A stretch of 64,000 bases of DNA, taken from the NCBI RefSeq assembly GCF_000225525.1, contig NZ_AGBF01000018.1:1-64000 (forward strand), written 5' to 3'. The stretch's first letter is position 1; each line of letters starts with the position of its first letter. The translations under genes and the position numbers were made by a program. The notes below the pieces were generated by a model. The model did no database searches and was not told the origin of the DNA. It saw only the letters and a program-made list of their open reading frames with translations. Of this stretch, positions 9,074 to 16,700 are shown piece by piece. This stretch comes from Streptomyces zinciresistens K42. GTDB lineage: Bacteria > Actinomycetota > Actinomycetes > Streptomycetales > Streptomycetaceae.

Positions 9074-10282
9074 GTGCGTGCGATCGCTTACGACAGTGAC
9101 GTGCTCGTGATCGGCGCGGGGATCGTCGGGCTGGCCACGGCGTACGCGATCACGCGGGCCGCGCCCGGCACCCGGGTGACCGTGCTGGAGAAGGAGGCGG
9201 CCCCGGCCCGTCACCAGACGGGGCGCAACAGCGGGGTCGTGCACAGCGGCATCTACTACCGGCCGGGCTCGCTCAAGGCGCGCTACGCGGTGCGGGGAGC
9301 CGCCGAGATGGTGAAGTTCTGCGCCGAGTACGGCATCGCGCACGCCGTCACCGGCAAGCTGATCGTCGCCACCGGCCGCGAGGAGCTGCCGAGGCTGCAC
9401 GCCCTGGTCCAGCGCGGCCGGGAGAACGGCATCCCGGTCCGCGAGCTGGGCGCCGCGCAGATCGCGGAGTACGAACCCGAGGTGCGCGGCCTGGCCGCCA
9501 TACACGTCGGGACGACGGGCGTGTGCGACTTCACCGGCGTCGCCCGGCAGCTGGCGGAGTCCTCCGGGGCCGAGCTGCGCTACGGGGCACGGGTCGAGCG
9601 CGTCGACCGCCGGACCGGCCTGGGCGTCGCGGTGCGGACCGCGCGCGGGGACGTCGTCCGCGGCCGGGTGCTGGTGAACTGCGCCGGGCTCTACTGCGAC
9701 GAGATCGCCCGGATGACCGGCGACGAGCCGGAGGTGCGGATCGTCCCGTTCCGGGGCGAGTACTACACGCTGGCCCGGCCCGAGCTGGTGCGGGGCCTGG
9801 TGTATCCGGTGCCCGACCCGGCGTTCCCGTTCCTCGGGGTGCACCTCACACGCGGGATCGACGGCGGCGTCCACATCGGCCCCAACGCCGTGCCGGCCCT
9901 GGCCCGCGAGGGATACGGCTGGGGCGTCGTACGGCCCCGGGAGGTCGGTGCGGTCCTCGCCTGGCCCGGAACCTGGCGCATGGCCCGCCGGCACTGGCTC
10001 TACGGCGCCGGGGAGCTGCGCCGGTCGGTGTCCAGAGCGGCGTTCACGAGCGCGGTGCGCAGACTCCTGCCCGCCGTGACGTCCGGCGACCTGGTGCCCG
10101 CCGAGGCCGGGGTCCGGGCACAGGCCGTGCTTCGGGACGGCGGGCTGGTGGACGACTTCCTGATCCGCGAGGGACCACGGGCGGTGCACGTGCTGAACGC
10201 GCCCAGCCCCGCGGCGACGGCGTCCCTGCCGATCGGCCGCGAGGTGGCCAGACGGGCCCTGGCGGTACTGGCGGCGGCTTGA
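9074..10282 (+). CDS. lhgO: L-2-hydroxyglutarate oxidase
   Basis: 402 residues of an FAD-dependent oxidoreductase of the DAO superfamily. The dinucleotide-binding motif is VLVIGAGIVGLATAYAI near residue 10. It is followed by RHQTGRNSGVVHSGIYYRPG, the signature of L-2-hydroxyglutarate oxidases, and by PFRGEYYTL and HIGPNAVPAL in the substrate half. It oxidises L-2-hydroxyglutarate to 2-oxoglutarate with transfer of electrons to the membrane quinone pool or oxygen. The GTG at 9074 is chosen because GGAGG (9061-9065) is eight bases upstream; an ATG at 9044 would not have a site. The 249 bases upstream hold no gene. Confidence 0.9.
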   Translation: MRAIAYDSDVLVIGAGIVGLATAYAITRAAPGTRVTVLEKEAAPARHQTGRNSGVVHSGIYYRPGSLKARYAVRGAAEMVKFCAEYGIAHAVTGKLIVATGREELPRLHALVQRGRENGIPVRELGAAQIAEYEPEVRGLAAIHVGTTGVCDFTGVARQLAESSGAELRYGARVERVDRRTGLGVAVRTARGDVVRGRVLVNCAGLYCDEIARMTGDEPEVRIVPFRGEYYTLARPELVRGLVYPVPDPAFPFLGVHLTRGIDGGVHIGPNAVPALAREGYGWGVVRPREVGAVLAWPGTWRMARRHWLYGAGELRRSVSRAAFTSAVRRLLPAVTSGDLVPAEAGVRAQAVLRDGGLVDDFLIREGPRAVHVLNAPSPAATASLPIGREVARRALAVLAAA

Positions 10283-10319
10283 GCCGGCACGGACGGGCGG
10301 CGGCACCGGGGGCGGCACG

Positions 10320-10371
10320 AGGCGGACGCCGCGAGGCGGACGGGCGGCGCCAGGCGGACGCCGCGAGGCGG
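10320..10371. repeat. short direct repeat in a G-rich intergenic stretch
   Basis: The 20-base unit at 10320-10339 recurs exactly at 10352-10371 (32 bases apart), inside a G-rich strand between lhgO and trmB that also carries degenerate AGGCGG motifs to about 10480. It may be slippage-prone; no function is evident. Confidence 0.5.
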
Positions 10372-10528
10372 CCGAGACGCAGGACGCGAGGCCGCGCAAG
10401 GCGGCCGGGGCAAGGCGACACAAGGCGGGCGGGCGGCACCGGGCAAGGCACAGCAGGCGGGCGGGGCGAGGCGGGGCGATCCGCTCCGCGGAGGCGTACC
10501 CCCGGCCGCACGTAAAATCGGTCCCACT

Positions 10529-11380
10529 GTGTCTGAATCCCTCAACGCCCCCGAAGCCCCCCGGCCCGGCGCGCACGCTGCGTCCGAGTCCGTCGGCGAG
10601 CCGGTCCACCACGTCCCCGGACTGTCCGTGCGGCACACCCGCGCCAAGGGCGAGCCCCGGTTCCCCGACGGCCCCCGGGCCGACCCCGCCGGGTCGCACT
10701 TCGAGCGGCGCATCCGCAGCTTCCAGCCGCGGCGCAGCAGGGTGACGGCCGGGCAGGCGGACGCGTTGCAGCGGCTGTGGCCCGCGTGGGGGCTCGACAT
10801 CGACGGGCAGCGGGTCGTCGACCTGGGCGAGCTGTTCGGGAACGACAACCCGGTCGTGCTGGAGATCGGGTTCGGGATGGGGGAGGCCACCGCGCGGATG
10901 GCGGCGGACGACCCCGGCACCGACATCCTCGCCGTCGACGTGCACACCCCCGGCCAGGGGAACCTCCTCGCCCTGGCCGACCACCACGGCCTGGCCAACG
11001 TCCGGGTGGCCAACGGCGACGCCGTCATCCTGCTGCGCGAGATGCTCACCCCGGACGCGCTCGACGGCCTGCGCGTGTACTTCCCCGACCCCTGGCCGAA
11101 GAAGCGCCACCACAAGCGGCGGCTGATCCAGCCCGAGTTCCTGGACCTGGCGGCGACCCGGCTGAAGCCCGGCGCCCTGGTGCACTGCGCCACCGACTGG
11201 GAACCGTACGCCGAACAGATGCTCGACGTGCTGACCGCTCACCCCGCGTTCGAGAACACCCGGGCCGACGGCGGTTTCTCGCCCCGGCCCGGGTTCCGCC
11301 CGCTCACCCGTTTCGAGGGCCAGGGACTGGAAAAGGGTCATGTGGTGAACGACCTGCTCTTCCGCCGCGCGCAGCGGTAG
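10529..11380 (+). CDS. trmB: tRNA (guanine-N7-)-methyltransferase
   Basis: 283 residues. The C-terminal 210 form the TrmB Rossmann fold: VLEIGFGMGEATARMA (SAM binding), DVHTPG, then YFPDPWPKKRHHKRR, the diagnostic RNA-binding signature of TrmB, and GGFSPRPGFRPLTRFE. It methylates G46 of tRNA. The N-terminal extension of about 70 residues, rich in Pro and Ala, is typical of actinobacterial orthologues. The start is GTG at 10529. The gene lies upstream of the PrsW gene in the same direction with a 120-base gap. Confidence 0.95.
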   Translation: MSESLNAPEAPRPGAHAASESVGEPVHHVPGLSVRHTRAKGEPRFPDGPRADPAGSHFERRIRSFQPRRSRVTAGQADALQRLWPAWGLDIDGQRVVDLGELFGNDNPVVLEIGFGMGEATARMAADDPGTDILAVDVHTPGQGNLLALADHHGLANVRVANGDAVILLREMLTPDALDGLRVYFPDPWPKKRHHKRRLIQPEFLDLAATRLKPGALVHCATDWEPYAEQMLDVLTAHPAFENTRADGGFSPRPGFRPLTRFEGQGLEKGHVVNDLLFRRAQR

Positions 11381-11500
11381 GGGCGGCCGCCGTGCGCCCC
11401 GGTCGCCGTCGCGGCGGCGAGCGGACCGGCAGCGGTCCCACCGGCGCCCGAGCCCTCGTGCCGCTGCGGGCGGCGCCCCCGTCTCGTTAGGGTCGATGCC

Positions 11501-12892
11501 GTGGCCACCTGTCCCCCGCGTCCGGCGCATCCGGCGCAGCCCCCCGTCCCGTCCGGTGGGCCGTTGCGGCACGCGCACTGGTGGCAGCGGCGCTGGGTGC
11601 GCCACGCCGCCCTGAGCACCCTGCTCGTGCTCTGCGGCCTGGTCATCCTCGCCATGGTGCGCGAACAGACCGGCCCCGAGGGCTTCCTGGTCGGACTCGG
11701 CCTCGCCGTCCTGCCCGTGCCGCTGCTCGTGGCCGTCTTCCGCTGGCTGGACCGGGTCGAGCCCTGCCCGTGGCGCACCATGGTGTTCTCCTTCGCCTGG
11801 GGGGCCTGCGCGGCGGCGCTCATAGCGATCGTCGCCAACAGCTTCGCGACCCGCTGGATAGCGACGGCGACCGCCGATCCGTCCCGCGCGGACACCCTGG
11901 GCGCGACCGTCATAGCGCCCGTCGTGGAGGAGAGCGCCAAGGGCGCGGCCGTCGTCCTCATCCTCCTCTTCCGCCGCCGGGACTTCACCGGCGTCCTCGA
12001 CGGCGTGGTGATGGCGGGCGTCACCGGCGCCGGCTTCGCCTTCACCGAGAACATCCTCTACCTCGGCACCGCGTTCGGCACCGACCAGCTCACCGGCGGC
12101 AGCGGCCTCGCCTCCGTGACCGCGGCGACGTTCTTCGTCCGCGTCGTCATGTCCCCTTTCGCGCACCCGCTCTTCACGGTCTTCACCGGCATCGGACTCG
12201 GCGTCGCCGCGCAGTCCGGCGAGCGCCGGCGCGCGCGCCGTGTCCTGCTCCCGCTGCTCGGGCTGCTGCTCGCCATGGGCATGCACGCCCTGTGGAACGG
12301 CTCGTCGAACTTCGGCGAGTTCGGCTTCTTCGCCGTGTACGCGGCCTTCATGGTGCCCGCGTTCGGCCTGCTGACCTGGCTGGCGATCTGGACCCGGCAG
12401 CGCGAGCTGAGGACCGTGCGCGAGGAGCTGGCCGCCTATGTCGCCGCCGACTGGCTGTCGCCCGCCGAGCCGTTCGCGCTGGGCTCGATGCGCGACCGGC
12501 GCACGGCACGGCGGTTCGCGCGGCGGCACGGGGGACGGGCGGCGGCCCGGACGGTCGCGCGGTACGAGGCGTACGCCACGTCGCTGGCGCTCCTGCGGCA
12601 CGGCGGGCGCCGCGGGCGGGCGCGCGCGGACTTCGTCGAGCGGGAGCGGGAGTTGCTGCACGCGCTGTGGCGGCGCCGGGAGACGGCGCGCCCGGCCCTG
12701 GAGCACGCGGTGGCCGTCCGGGCGTGGCCGGGCCCCTGGTACGGCACGCCGGTGCCCGGCCACCCGCAGCCCCGCCTCCAGGTCCACGGACCGCTGAACG
12801 GGCCGGGACGGGAGCCGGGACACGAGCCGCCGGACGGGCCGGGAGGCGGCCGGGGGGCGCCGTACCCGGCGTACCGCCCCTACCGGTCCTGA
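11501..12892 (+). CDS. PrsW-family intramembrane metalloprotease
   Basis: 463 residues. Residues 35-300 hold about eight membrane helices with the PrsW (CAAX-protease superfamily) motifs: VVEESAKG with the paired glutamates, FAFTENILYLG, HPLFTVFTGIGLG and GMHALWNGSSNFG. These residues bind zinc in the membrane. Bacillus PrsW cleaves an anti-sigma factor; in actinobacteria the substrate is not known. The last 150 residues are cytoplasmic, Arg/Ala/Pro-rich and of low complexity. The start is GTG at 11501. A bidirectional terminator separates it from the convergent M23 gene. Confidence 0.88.
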   Translation: MATCPPRPAHPAQPPVPSGGPLRHAHWWQRRWVRHAALSTLLVLCGLVILAMVREQTGPEGFLVGLGLAVLPVPLLVAVFRWLDRVEPCPWRTMVFSFAWGACAAALIAIVANSFATRWIATATADPSRADTLGATVIAPVVEESAKGAAVVLILLFRRRDFTGVLDGVVMAGVTGAGFAFTENILYLGTAFGTDQLTGGSGLASVTAATFFVRVVMSPFAHPLFTVFTGIGLGVAAQSGERRRARRVLLPLLGLLLAMGMHALWNGSSNFGEFGFFAVYAAFMVPAFGLLTWLAIWTRQRELRTVREELAAYVAADWLSPAEPFALGSMRDRRTARRFARRHGGRAAARTVARYEAYATSLALLRHGGRRGRARADFVERERELLHALWRRRETARPALEHAVAVRAWPGPWYGTPVPGHPQPRLQVHGPLNGPGREPGHEPPDGPGGGRGAPYPAYRPYRS

Positions 12893-12997
12893 GCGCCCGC
12901 CCGGCCCGCGCACGACACAGGCCGGGAGACGCCGAGACCGGCGGCCCCGACGTCGGGGGACGCCGCCGGGACCGCCGGTGAGCGGGGCAGGGCACAC

Positions 12998-13034
12998 GAA
13001 AACGCCGGGGTCCCTTCGGGGCCCCGGCGTTTTC
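12998..13034. terminator. bidirectional intrinsic terminator
   Basis: Near-perfect inverted repeat with a TTCG loop. It is flanked by A-rich bases on the left arm and TTTTC on the right, so it can stop transcripts from both the PrsW gene (+) and the M23 gene (-). Confidence 0.85.
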
Positions 13035-13040
13035 GGTGGA

Positions 13041-14054
13041 TCAGGGGTTGACGCCGCGTGCGCGCAGCCAGGCCATCGGGTCGACGGCGGTGGACCCGCC
13101 TCCCGGGTAGACCTCCATGTGGGTGTGCGAGCCGGTCACGTTGCCCGTGGCACCGATGCGTCCGATGACCTCGCCGGTGGTGACCTTCTGGCCCACGCTG
13201 ACGCTGATCGAGGACTGGTGCGCGAACAGCAGCTCGGTGCCGTCCGGGAGGGTCAGCACGGTCTTGTAGCCGTAGGAGCCGTCCCAGCCGGCGAAGGTGA
13301 CGGTGCCGGTTCCGACCGCCTTGAGCGGGGTACCCGTGGGTGCCGCGAAGTCGAGACCGGTGTGGCTGCCGGAGGACCAGTAGGGGCCGGACTCACCGAA
13401 GGTGGAGGTGATGGTGTACGAGGACGTCGGCACCGTGAACTGCTTGGCCAGCTTGGCGAGGCGCTCGGCCTCGGCCTTCGCGCGGGCCTTCTCCTCGGCG
13501 GCCTCCTTCTCGGCCTTCGCCTTGGCCTTGGCGTCCTTCTCCGCCTTGGCGACCGCTTCGGCGGCGGCCTTCTCGGCGGCGGCGGCGGCGTCGGCGGCGG
13601 CCTTGGCGTCGAGCTGGTCCTGCTGGAGCTCGGCCTGCGCCATGATCCGGTTGCGCAGCGCCTCACCGGCGTCGCCCTGCGCGGCCTCCTGGGTGGTCGC
13701 GCCCATGGTGCTGAGCGCGGTCCCGTCGTCCCCGGCGGAAGAGTCGTCGCCGGAGAACGGCAGGTCCGGCATCGTGATGGCGACCGGAGCCTTGCCGCTC
13801 TGGGCGGTCGCGATGCCGCCCGCGCCGACGGCGGCTATGACACCGACGCCGAGAACGGTGGAGCTGCGGGCGAGCCCCCCGCCGCGCTGCTTGGCCACGC
13901 GGTGCTTGCCCCGGGGGGGGCGCACGGTCTCCGCGGTGGGGTTCCACTCCTCGAAGGGGCCCTCGTCGGGGCCGAGGCGGTCGTATCCGAAGGTGTCCGT
14001 GCTGCGCTGGCCGGGCACGAACTGGGTCTGCGTAGCAGGCCGGTTGGACGCCAC
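13041..14054 (-). CDS. secreted M23-family peptidase with coiled coil
   Basis: 337 residues. A basic N-terminal segment precedes a hydrophobic export helix at about 65-83 (VLGVGVIAAVGAGGIATA). Residues 120-205 are an Ala/Lys/Glu coiled coil (AEKAAAEAVAKAEKDAKAK and similar). The C-terminal 130 residues are the lysostaphin-type domain with the zinc ligands in SHTGLDFAAPTGTP and SHTHMEVYPGG. It should cut peptidoglycan cross-links outside the membrane. The GTG at 14054 has AAGGAG nine bases upstream. Its leader carries a c-di-AMP riboswitch, a control seen on other streptomycete cell-wall hydrolase genes. Confidence 0.92.
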   Translation of the reverse strand: MASNRPATQTQFVPGQRSTDTFGYDRLGPDEGPFEEWNPTAETVRPPRGKHRVAKQRGGGLARSSTVLGVGVIAAVGAGGIATAQSGKAPVAITMPDLPFSGDDSSAGDDGTALSTMGATTQEAAQGDAGEALRNRIMAQAELQQDQLDAKAAADAAAAAEKAAAEAVAKAEKDAKAKAKAEKEAAEEKARAKAEAERLAKLAKQFTVPTSSYTITSTFGESGPYWSSGSHTGLDFAAPTGTPLKAVGTGTVTFAGWDGSYGYKTVLTLPDGTELLFAHQSSISVSVGQKVTTGEVIGRIGATGNVTGSHTHMEVYPGGGSTAVDPMAWLRARGVNP

Positions 14055-14079
14055 GTGGGCGTACTCCTTTCCTTCCTTC

Positions 14080-14255
14080 TCGCCTACCGGGTTAGCTGAC
14101 GGGTTCGGAGCAGGAAGGTCTCCTACGCGCGTATACCATCCGTGAGTTCACGGTGGCATCCGCGCGATTCACCCCAGGGTGGTGGTTCCCCGGCTCCCTT
14201 GCGGGACTCGGCGCGTGCGCACGGAGCCGCCTCTTGTGACGGCTGGGACGACCGC
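14080..14255 (-). promoter_or_regulatory. cyclic di-AMP riboswitch (ydaO/yuaA class)
   Basis: The transcript of the minus strand upstream of the M23 gene contains the conserved ydaO blocks in order: GGGGAACCACC (14180-14190), a GGGTGAAT block just after it, and near the 3' end CGAACCCGTCAGC followed by TAACCCGGTAGGCG (14081-14104). The aptamer ends about 25 bases before the start codon. In this class c-di-AMP binding usually lowers expression of cell-wall hydrolases. Boundaries are approximate. Confidence 0.9.
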
Positions 14256-14433
14256 GCTGCGTTATCGAACGTTAATAGACGCAGGGGTCGGATTCCAAGT
14301 TGTTCCTCTTGATCATTAACAATTTTCGGCGGGACTTACTGGACATGAGTCGCCTAATTCGGGCGAGTTGACCAAGACACAGGTTTGACACAGCTGTTGA
14401 CGGTGCATCAGGCGCTATGCGGAAAGCTCCGAC

Positions 14434-15549
14434 TCATTCACCCTCGGTGACAACGATCATCGGGCGGCGTACGGCGACGAGCGCCATGTCGTCCGCCATG
14501 CCGCCCGCGGAGTGCCGGCGCACCTCGTCCGCGAGCACCCCGAGCAGGGAGTCCGGATCGCACAGCGCGTGGGCGCGGCCCCCCAGCCCGGCCTCAGGGT
14601 CGTAGAACCGCCCGTGCGCGTCACGCGCCTCGGAGAGTCCGTCGGTGTAGAGCAGCAGGGTCGCGCCGGGCGGGAAGCCGGCCTCGTCGGCCCGGTCCGG
14701 CCAGGCGCCGATGTCGCCCATGCCGAGCGGCAGCGCGGGCTCGGACGCGGGCAGCGGGCGCACCGACCCGTCGGCGTACAGCATCAGGGGGGCGGGGTGC
14801 CCGCGGTTGACGAGCCGCACGGCGCCCCCGCCGTGCGGGAGCTCGGCGAGGACGGCCGTGGTGAACCCCTCCTGCACATCGGCCTCGGCCGCCCCCCGCC
14901 GGGTGCGGGTGCGGGCCAGGGCGCGCTCCAGCCGCTGCGCCACCGCCTCCAGGGTGCTCTCCTGCTCGGCGGCCTCCCGGAACGTCCCGATGACGACGGC
15001 GACCGCGCCGACCGCGCCCATGCCCTTGCCGCGCACGTCCCCCACGATCAGCCGCACCCCGTGCGGACTGTCCTGCACGGCGTACAGGTCGCCGCCGATC
15101 GAGGCGCCCTCCTGGGCCGCCTCGTAGCGCGCCGCGATCCGGAAGCCGCCGATCCGCTCGGAGGGCGGGGGCAGCACGGCGCGCTGGGCGGCCTCGGCGA
15201 TCTGGCGGGCCGAGGCGAGCCGTTCGTCGCTGCGCCGGACCAGCAGGTTGATGAGGACGGCGAGGACGCTGACGACGACCATCGTCACCAGCTCGGTGAC
15301 CGCCTCCGCCCTGCCGAGTCCGTTGCGCAGGACCCGCAGGACGAGCAGGACGCCCACCGCCACGAGGCCCGTGCACACGGTGCCGCGCAGGGACCACAGC
15401 GGGGCGGCGACCAGCGGCGCCGCGGTGAGGAAGGGGGAGCCGGTGAAGTGCAGGGGTGTGGCGAGGTCGTAGACCGCCCCGGCCGCGATCAGCAGGGCGG
15501 GCAGCGCCCGCCCGAGCCGACGCGTCCATGAGATCCGCCCTTCCTCCAC
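14434..15549 (-). CDS. membrane-anchored PP2C/SpoIIE-type serine phosphatase
   Basis: 371 residues. The first 105 contain four hydrophobic helices (PALLIAAGAVYDLA to VVSVLAVLINLLV). The C-terminal SpoIIE/RsbU domain has AQRAVLPPP, GGDLYAVQDS with the metal-binding Asp, VGDVRGKGMGA, NRGHPAPLML and LYTDGLSEARD with DDMALVAV at the end. Such phosphatases act on anti-anti-sigma factors in stress or developmental signalling. There is no sensory PAS or GAF domain, so input is through the membrane part. The start is GTG at 15549. It is followed by the initiator tRNA in the opposite end of the gap. Confidence 0.9.
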   Translation of the reverse strand: MEEGRISWTRRLGRALPALLIAAGAVYDLATPLHFTGSPFLTAAPLVAAPLWSLRGTVCTGLVAVGVLLVLRVLRNGLGRAEAVTELVTMVVVSVLAVLINLLVRRSDERLASARQIAEAAQRAVLPPPSERIGGFRIAARYEAAQEGASIGGDLYAVQDSPHGVRLIVGDVRGKGMGAVGAVAVVIGTFREAAEQESTLEAVAQRLERALARTRTRRGAAEADVQEGFTTAVLAELPHGGGAVRLVNRGHPAPLMLYADGSVRPLPASEPALPLGMGDIGAWPDRADEAGFPPGATLLLYTDGLSEARDAHGRFYDPEAGLGGRAHALCDPDSLLGVLADEVRRHSAGGMADDMALVAVRRPMIVVTEGE

Positions 15550-15610
15550 CTGACCAGGGTTGCCGAAGGAGCGGCGGCGGGCGAACGCTGGCGTCCGACC
15601 GGGGAAAACA

Positions 15611-15645
15611 CCCAGGGCCGGAACTGAGTCAGTTCCGGCCCTGGG
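15611..15645 (-). terminator. terminator of the first tRNA-fMet gene
   Basis: A 35-base hairpin with a 15-base-pair stem, 7 bases past the tRNA 3' end on the minus strand, followed by TGTTTTCC. Confidence 0.85.
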
Positions 15646-15652
15646 TCTTCAG

Positions 15653-15726
15653 TAGCGGGGACAGGATTTGAACCTGCGACCTCTGGGTTATGAGCCCAGC
15701 GAGCTACCGAGCTGCTCCACCCCGCG
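15653..15726 (-). tRNA. initiator tRNA-fMet (CAU), copy 1
   Basis: 74 bases with the initiator hallmarks: no Watson-Crick pair at 1-72 (C opposite U), three G-C pairs at the base of the anticodon stem (CTGGG/CCCAG) around loop CTCATAA, and a normal TTCAAAT T-loop. It is identical to the gene at 27850-27923. CCA is not encoded. A TACTAT -10-like box lies at 15737-15742 on the minus strand. Confidence 0.95.
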
Positions 15727-15780
15727 TCGATGAGTCCATAGTACGCCATCCGCGGGGTCCGAAGCACACCCGCCTCCCCG

Positions 15781-15786
15781 GCCCCC
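15781..15786. repeat. left target-site-like direct repeat of the Tn7-like element
   Basis: GCCCCC abuts the left terminus TGTAGGTT and recurs at 21428-21433 just outside the right terminus. Six identical bases could be a target-site duplication, though Tn7-type elements usually make five and the motif is of low complexity. Confidence 0.45.
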
Positions 15787-15870
15787 TGTAGGTTCCGGGT
15801 CTGCGTTAGCAGTGTCGGTCGATCTCTAGCAGTCGACTAGCAATCTTCCGGGTCGCGTTAGCAGCACCTG
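15787..15870 (+). repeat. left end of the Tn7-like element with TnsB-type sites
   Basis: After TGTAGGTT come CGTTAGCAG (15804-15812), TCTAGCAG (15825-15832), CTAGCAAT (15837-15844) and CGTTAGCAG (15856-15864). The first and last are embedded in similar CCGGGTC-flanked units. Such multiple spaced sites are how TnsB recognises element ends. Confidence 0.8.
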
Positions 15871-15947
15871 CGGTCGGTGGCGGTCAGTCCCGGGGACTTC
15901 TCGAACATCCGGCTTCTTGGCCCTGGTCGGCTTCCTACGGTCAGCTC

Positions 15948-16700
15948 ATGGTCACCAAGCGTACAAGCGTGAGGGCTGGCAGTCAGGAGTCTGCGACGGC
16001 TTCGATCCGGTACGGGGACGACTCGATACGCAGCGTGGAGTTCAGCCAGCTGCGCCGGGGCAGTTTCGGCGGGTCCGTGCCGTGGCGGCAGGTCAGGTCG
16101 GCGAAGGGTCACAAGCATCATCCCGGGGAGTACGCGTCGGCGACGACGCGTGGGCTGGTGGTCTATGAGAGCCGTCTGGAGCTGGCTCGGCTGCTGCTGG
16201 CGGACTTCGACCCGCAGGTGGTCGGGATTTTTGCCCAGCCGTGCCGTCTGCGGGCGCGGGTGGGTGGGCGGTGGCGGCTGCACGTGCCGGACTTCCTGCT
16301 GGTGCTGGGGGACGGCAACGTGCGGGTGGTCAACGTGAAGCCGGCCGACCGCCTTCTTGATCCGGAGATCGCGGAGGCTCTGGCCTGGCCCGGGGACCTG
16401 GTGGAGGGCCACGGCTGGCAGTACGAGATCTGGTCGGGGGCGGATCCGGTGCTGCTGGCCAACGTGCGGTTCCTGGCCGCCTACCGGCGGGCCGGGCTTG
16501 TGCCGGACGAGGACATCGCGCAGGCCTGGGAGGTGGTGCAGGACGGGGATCCCCTCACGGTCGCCGAACGGCGCCTGGCGGCTGGCCGGCCGGTCGAGGA
16601 CGTGCGGCCCGCCGTCCTCGCGCTGGTGTGGTCGGGGCGGCTCTCGGTCGATCTGAGCCGCCCGATCGACGGTGACTCGGTGCTGCGGAGGGCGGCATGA
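15948..16700 (+). CDS. tnsA: TnsA-like endonuclease of heteromeric transposase
   Basis: 250 residues. The N-terminal nuclease fold shows a TnsA arrangement: YESRLELARLLLADFDP (acidic residue E74 or E78), then HVPDFLLVL (D115) and VVNVKPADR (K131), giving the E...D...(V)xK catalytic set of restriction-like nucleases. A winged-helix-like C-terminal half follows (EDIAQAWEVVQDGDPLTVAERRL shown here only as EDIAQAWEVV and LTVAERRL). TnsA cuts the 5' ends of the transposon, allowing cut-and-paste. The ATG is 15948. The stop overlaps the tnsB start by four bases (ATGA), so they are co-translated. Confidence 0.88.
   Translation: MVTKRTSVRAGSQESATASIRYGDDSIRSVEFSQLRRGSFGGSVPWRQVRSAKGHKHHPGEYASATTRGLVVYESRLELARLLLADFDPQVVGIFAQPCRLRARVGGRWRLHVPDFLLVLGDGNVRVVNVKPADRLLDPEIAEALAWPGDLVEGHGWQYEIWSGADPVLLANVRFLAAYRRAGLVPDEDIAQAWEVVQDGDPLTVAERRLAAGRPVEDVRPAVLALVWSGRLSVDLSRPIDGDSVLRRAA

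Noticed and set aside
8432..12997. A 1521-codon open frame on the minus strand
   Set aside because: It runs antisense to the regulator, lhgO, trmB and PrsW genes, with low-complexity Arg/Pro/Gly-rich sequence. High third-position GC produces such frames.
14380..14430. Plus-strand TTGACA promoter near 14387
   Set aside because: It looks like a -35 element, but no plus-strand gene follows; the region is upstream DNA of the minus-strand riboswitch gene.
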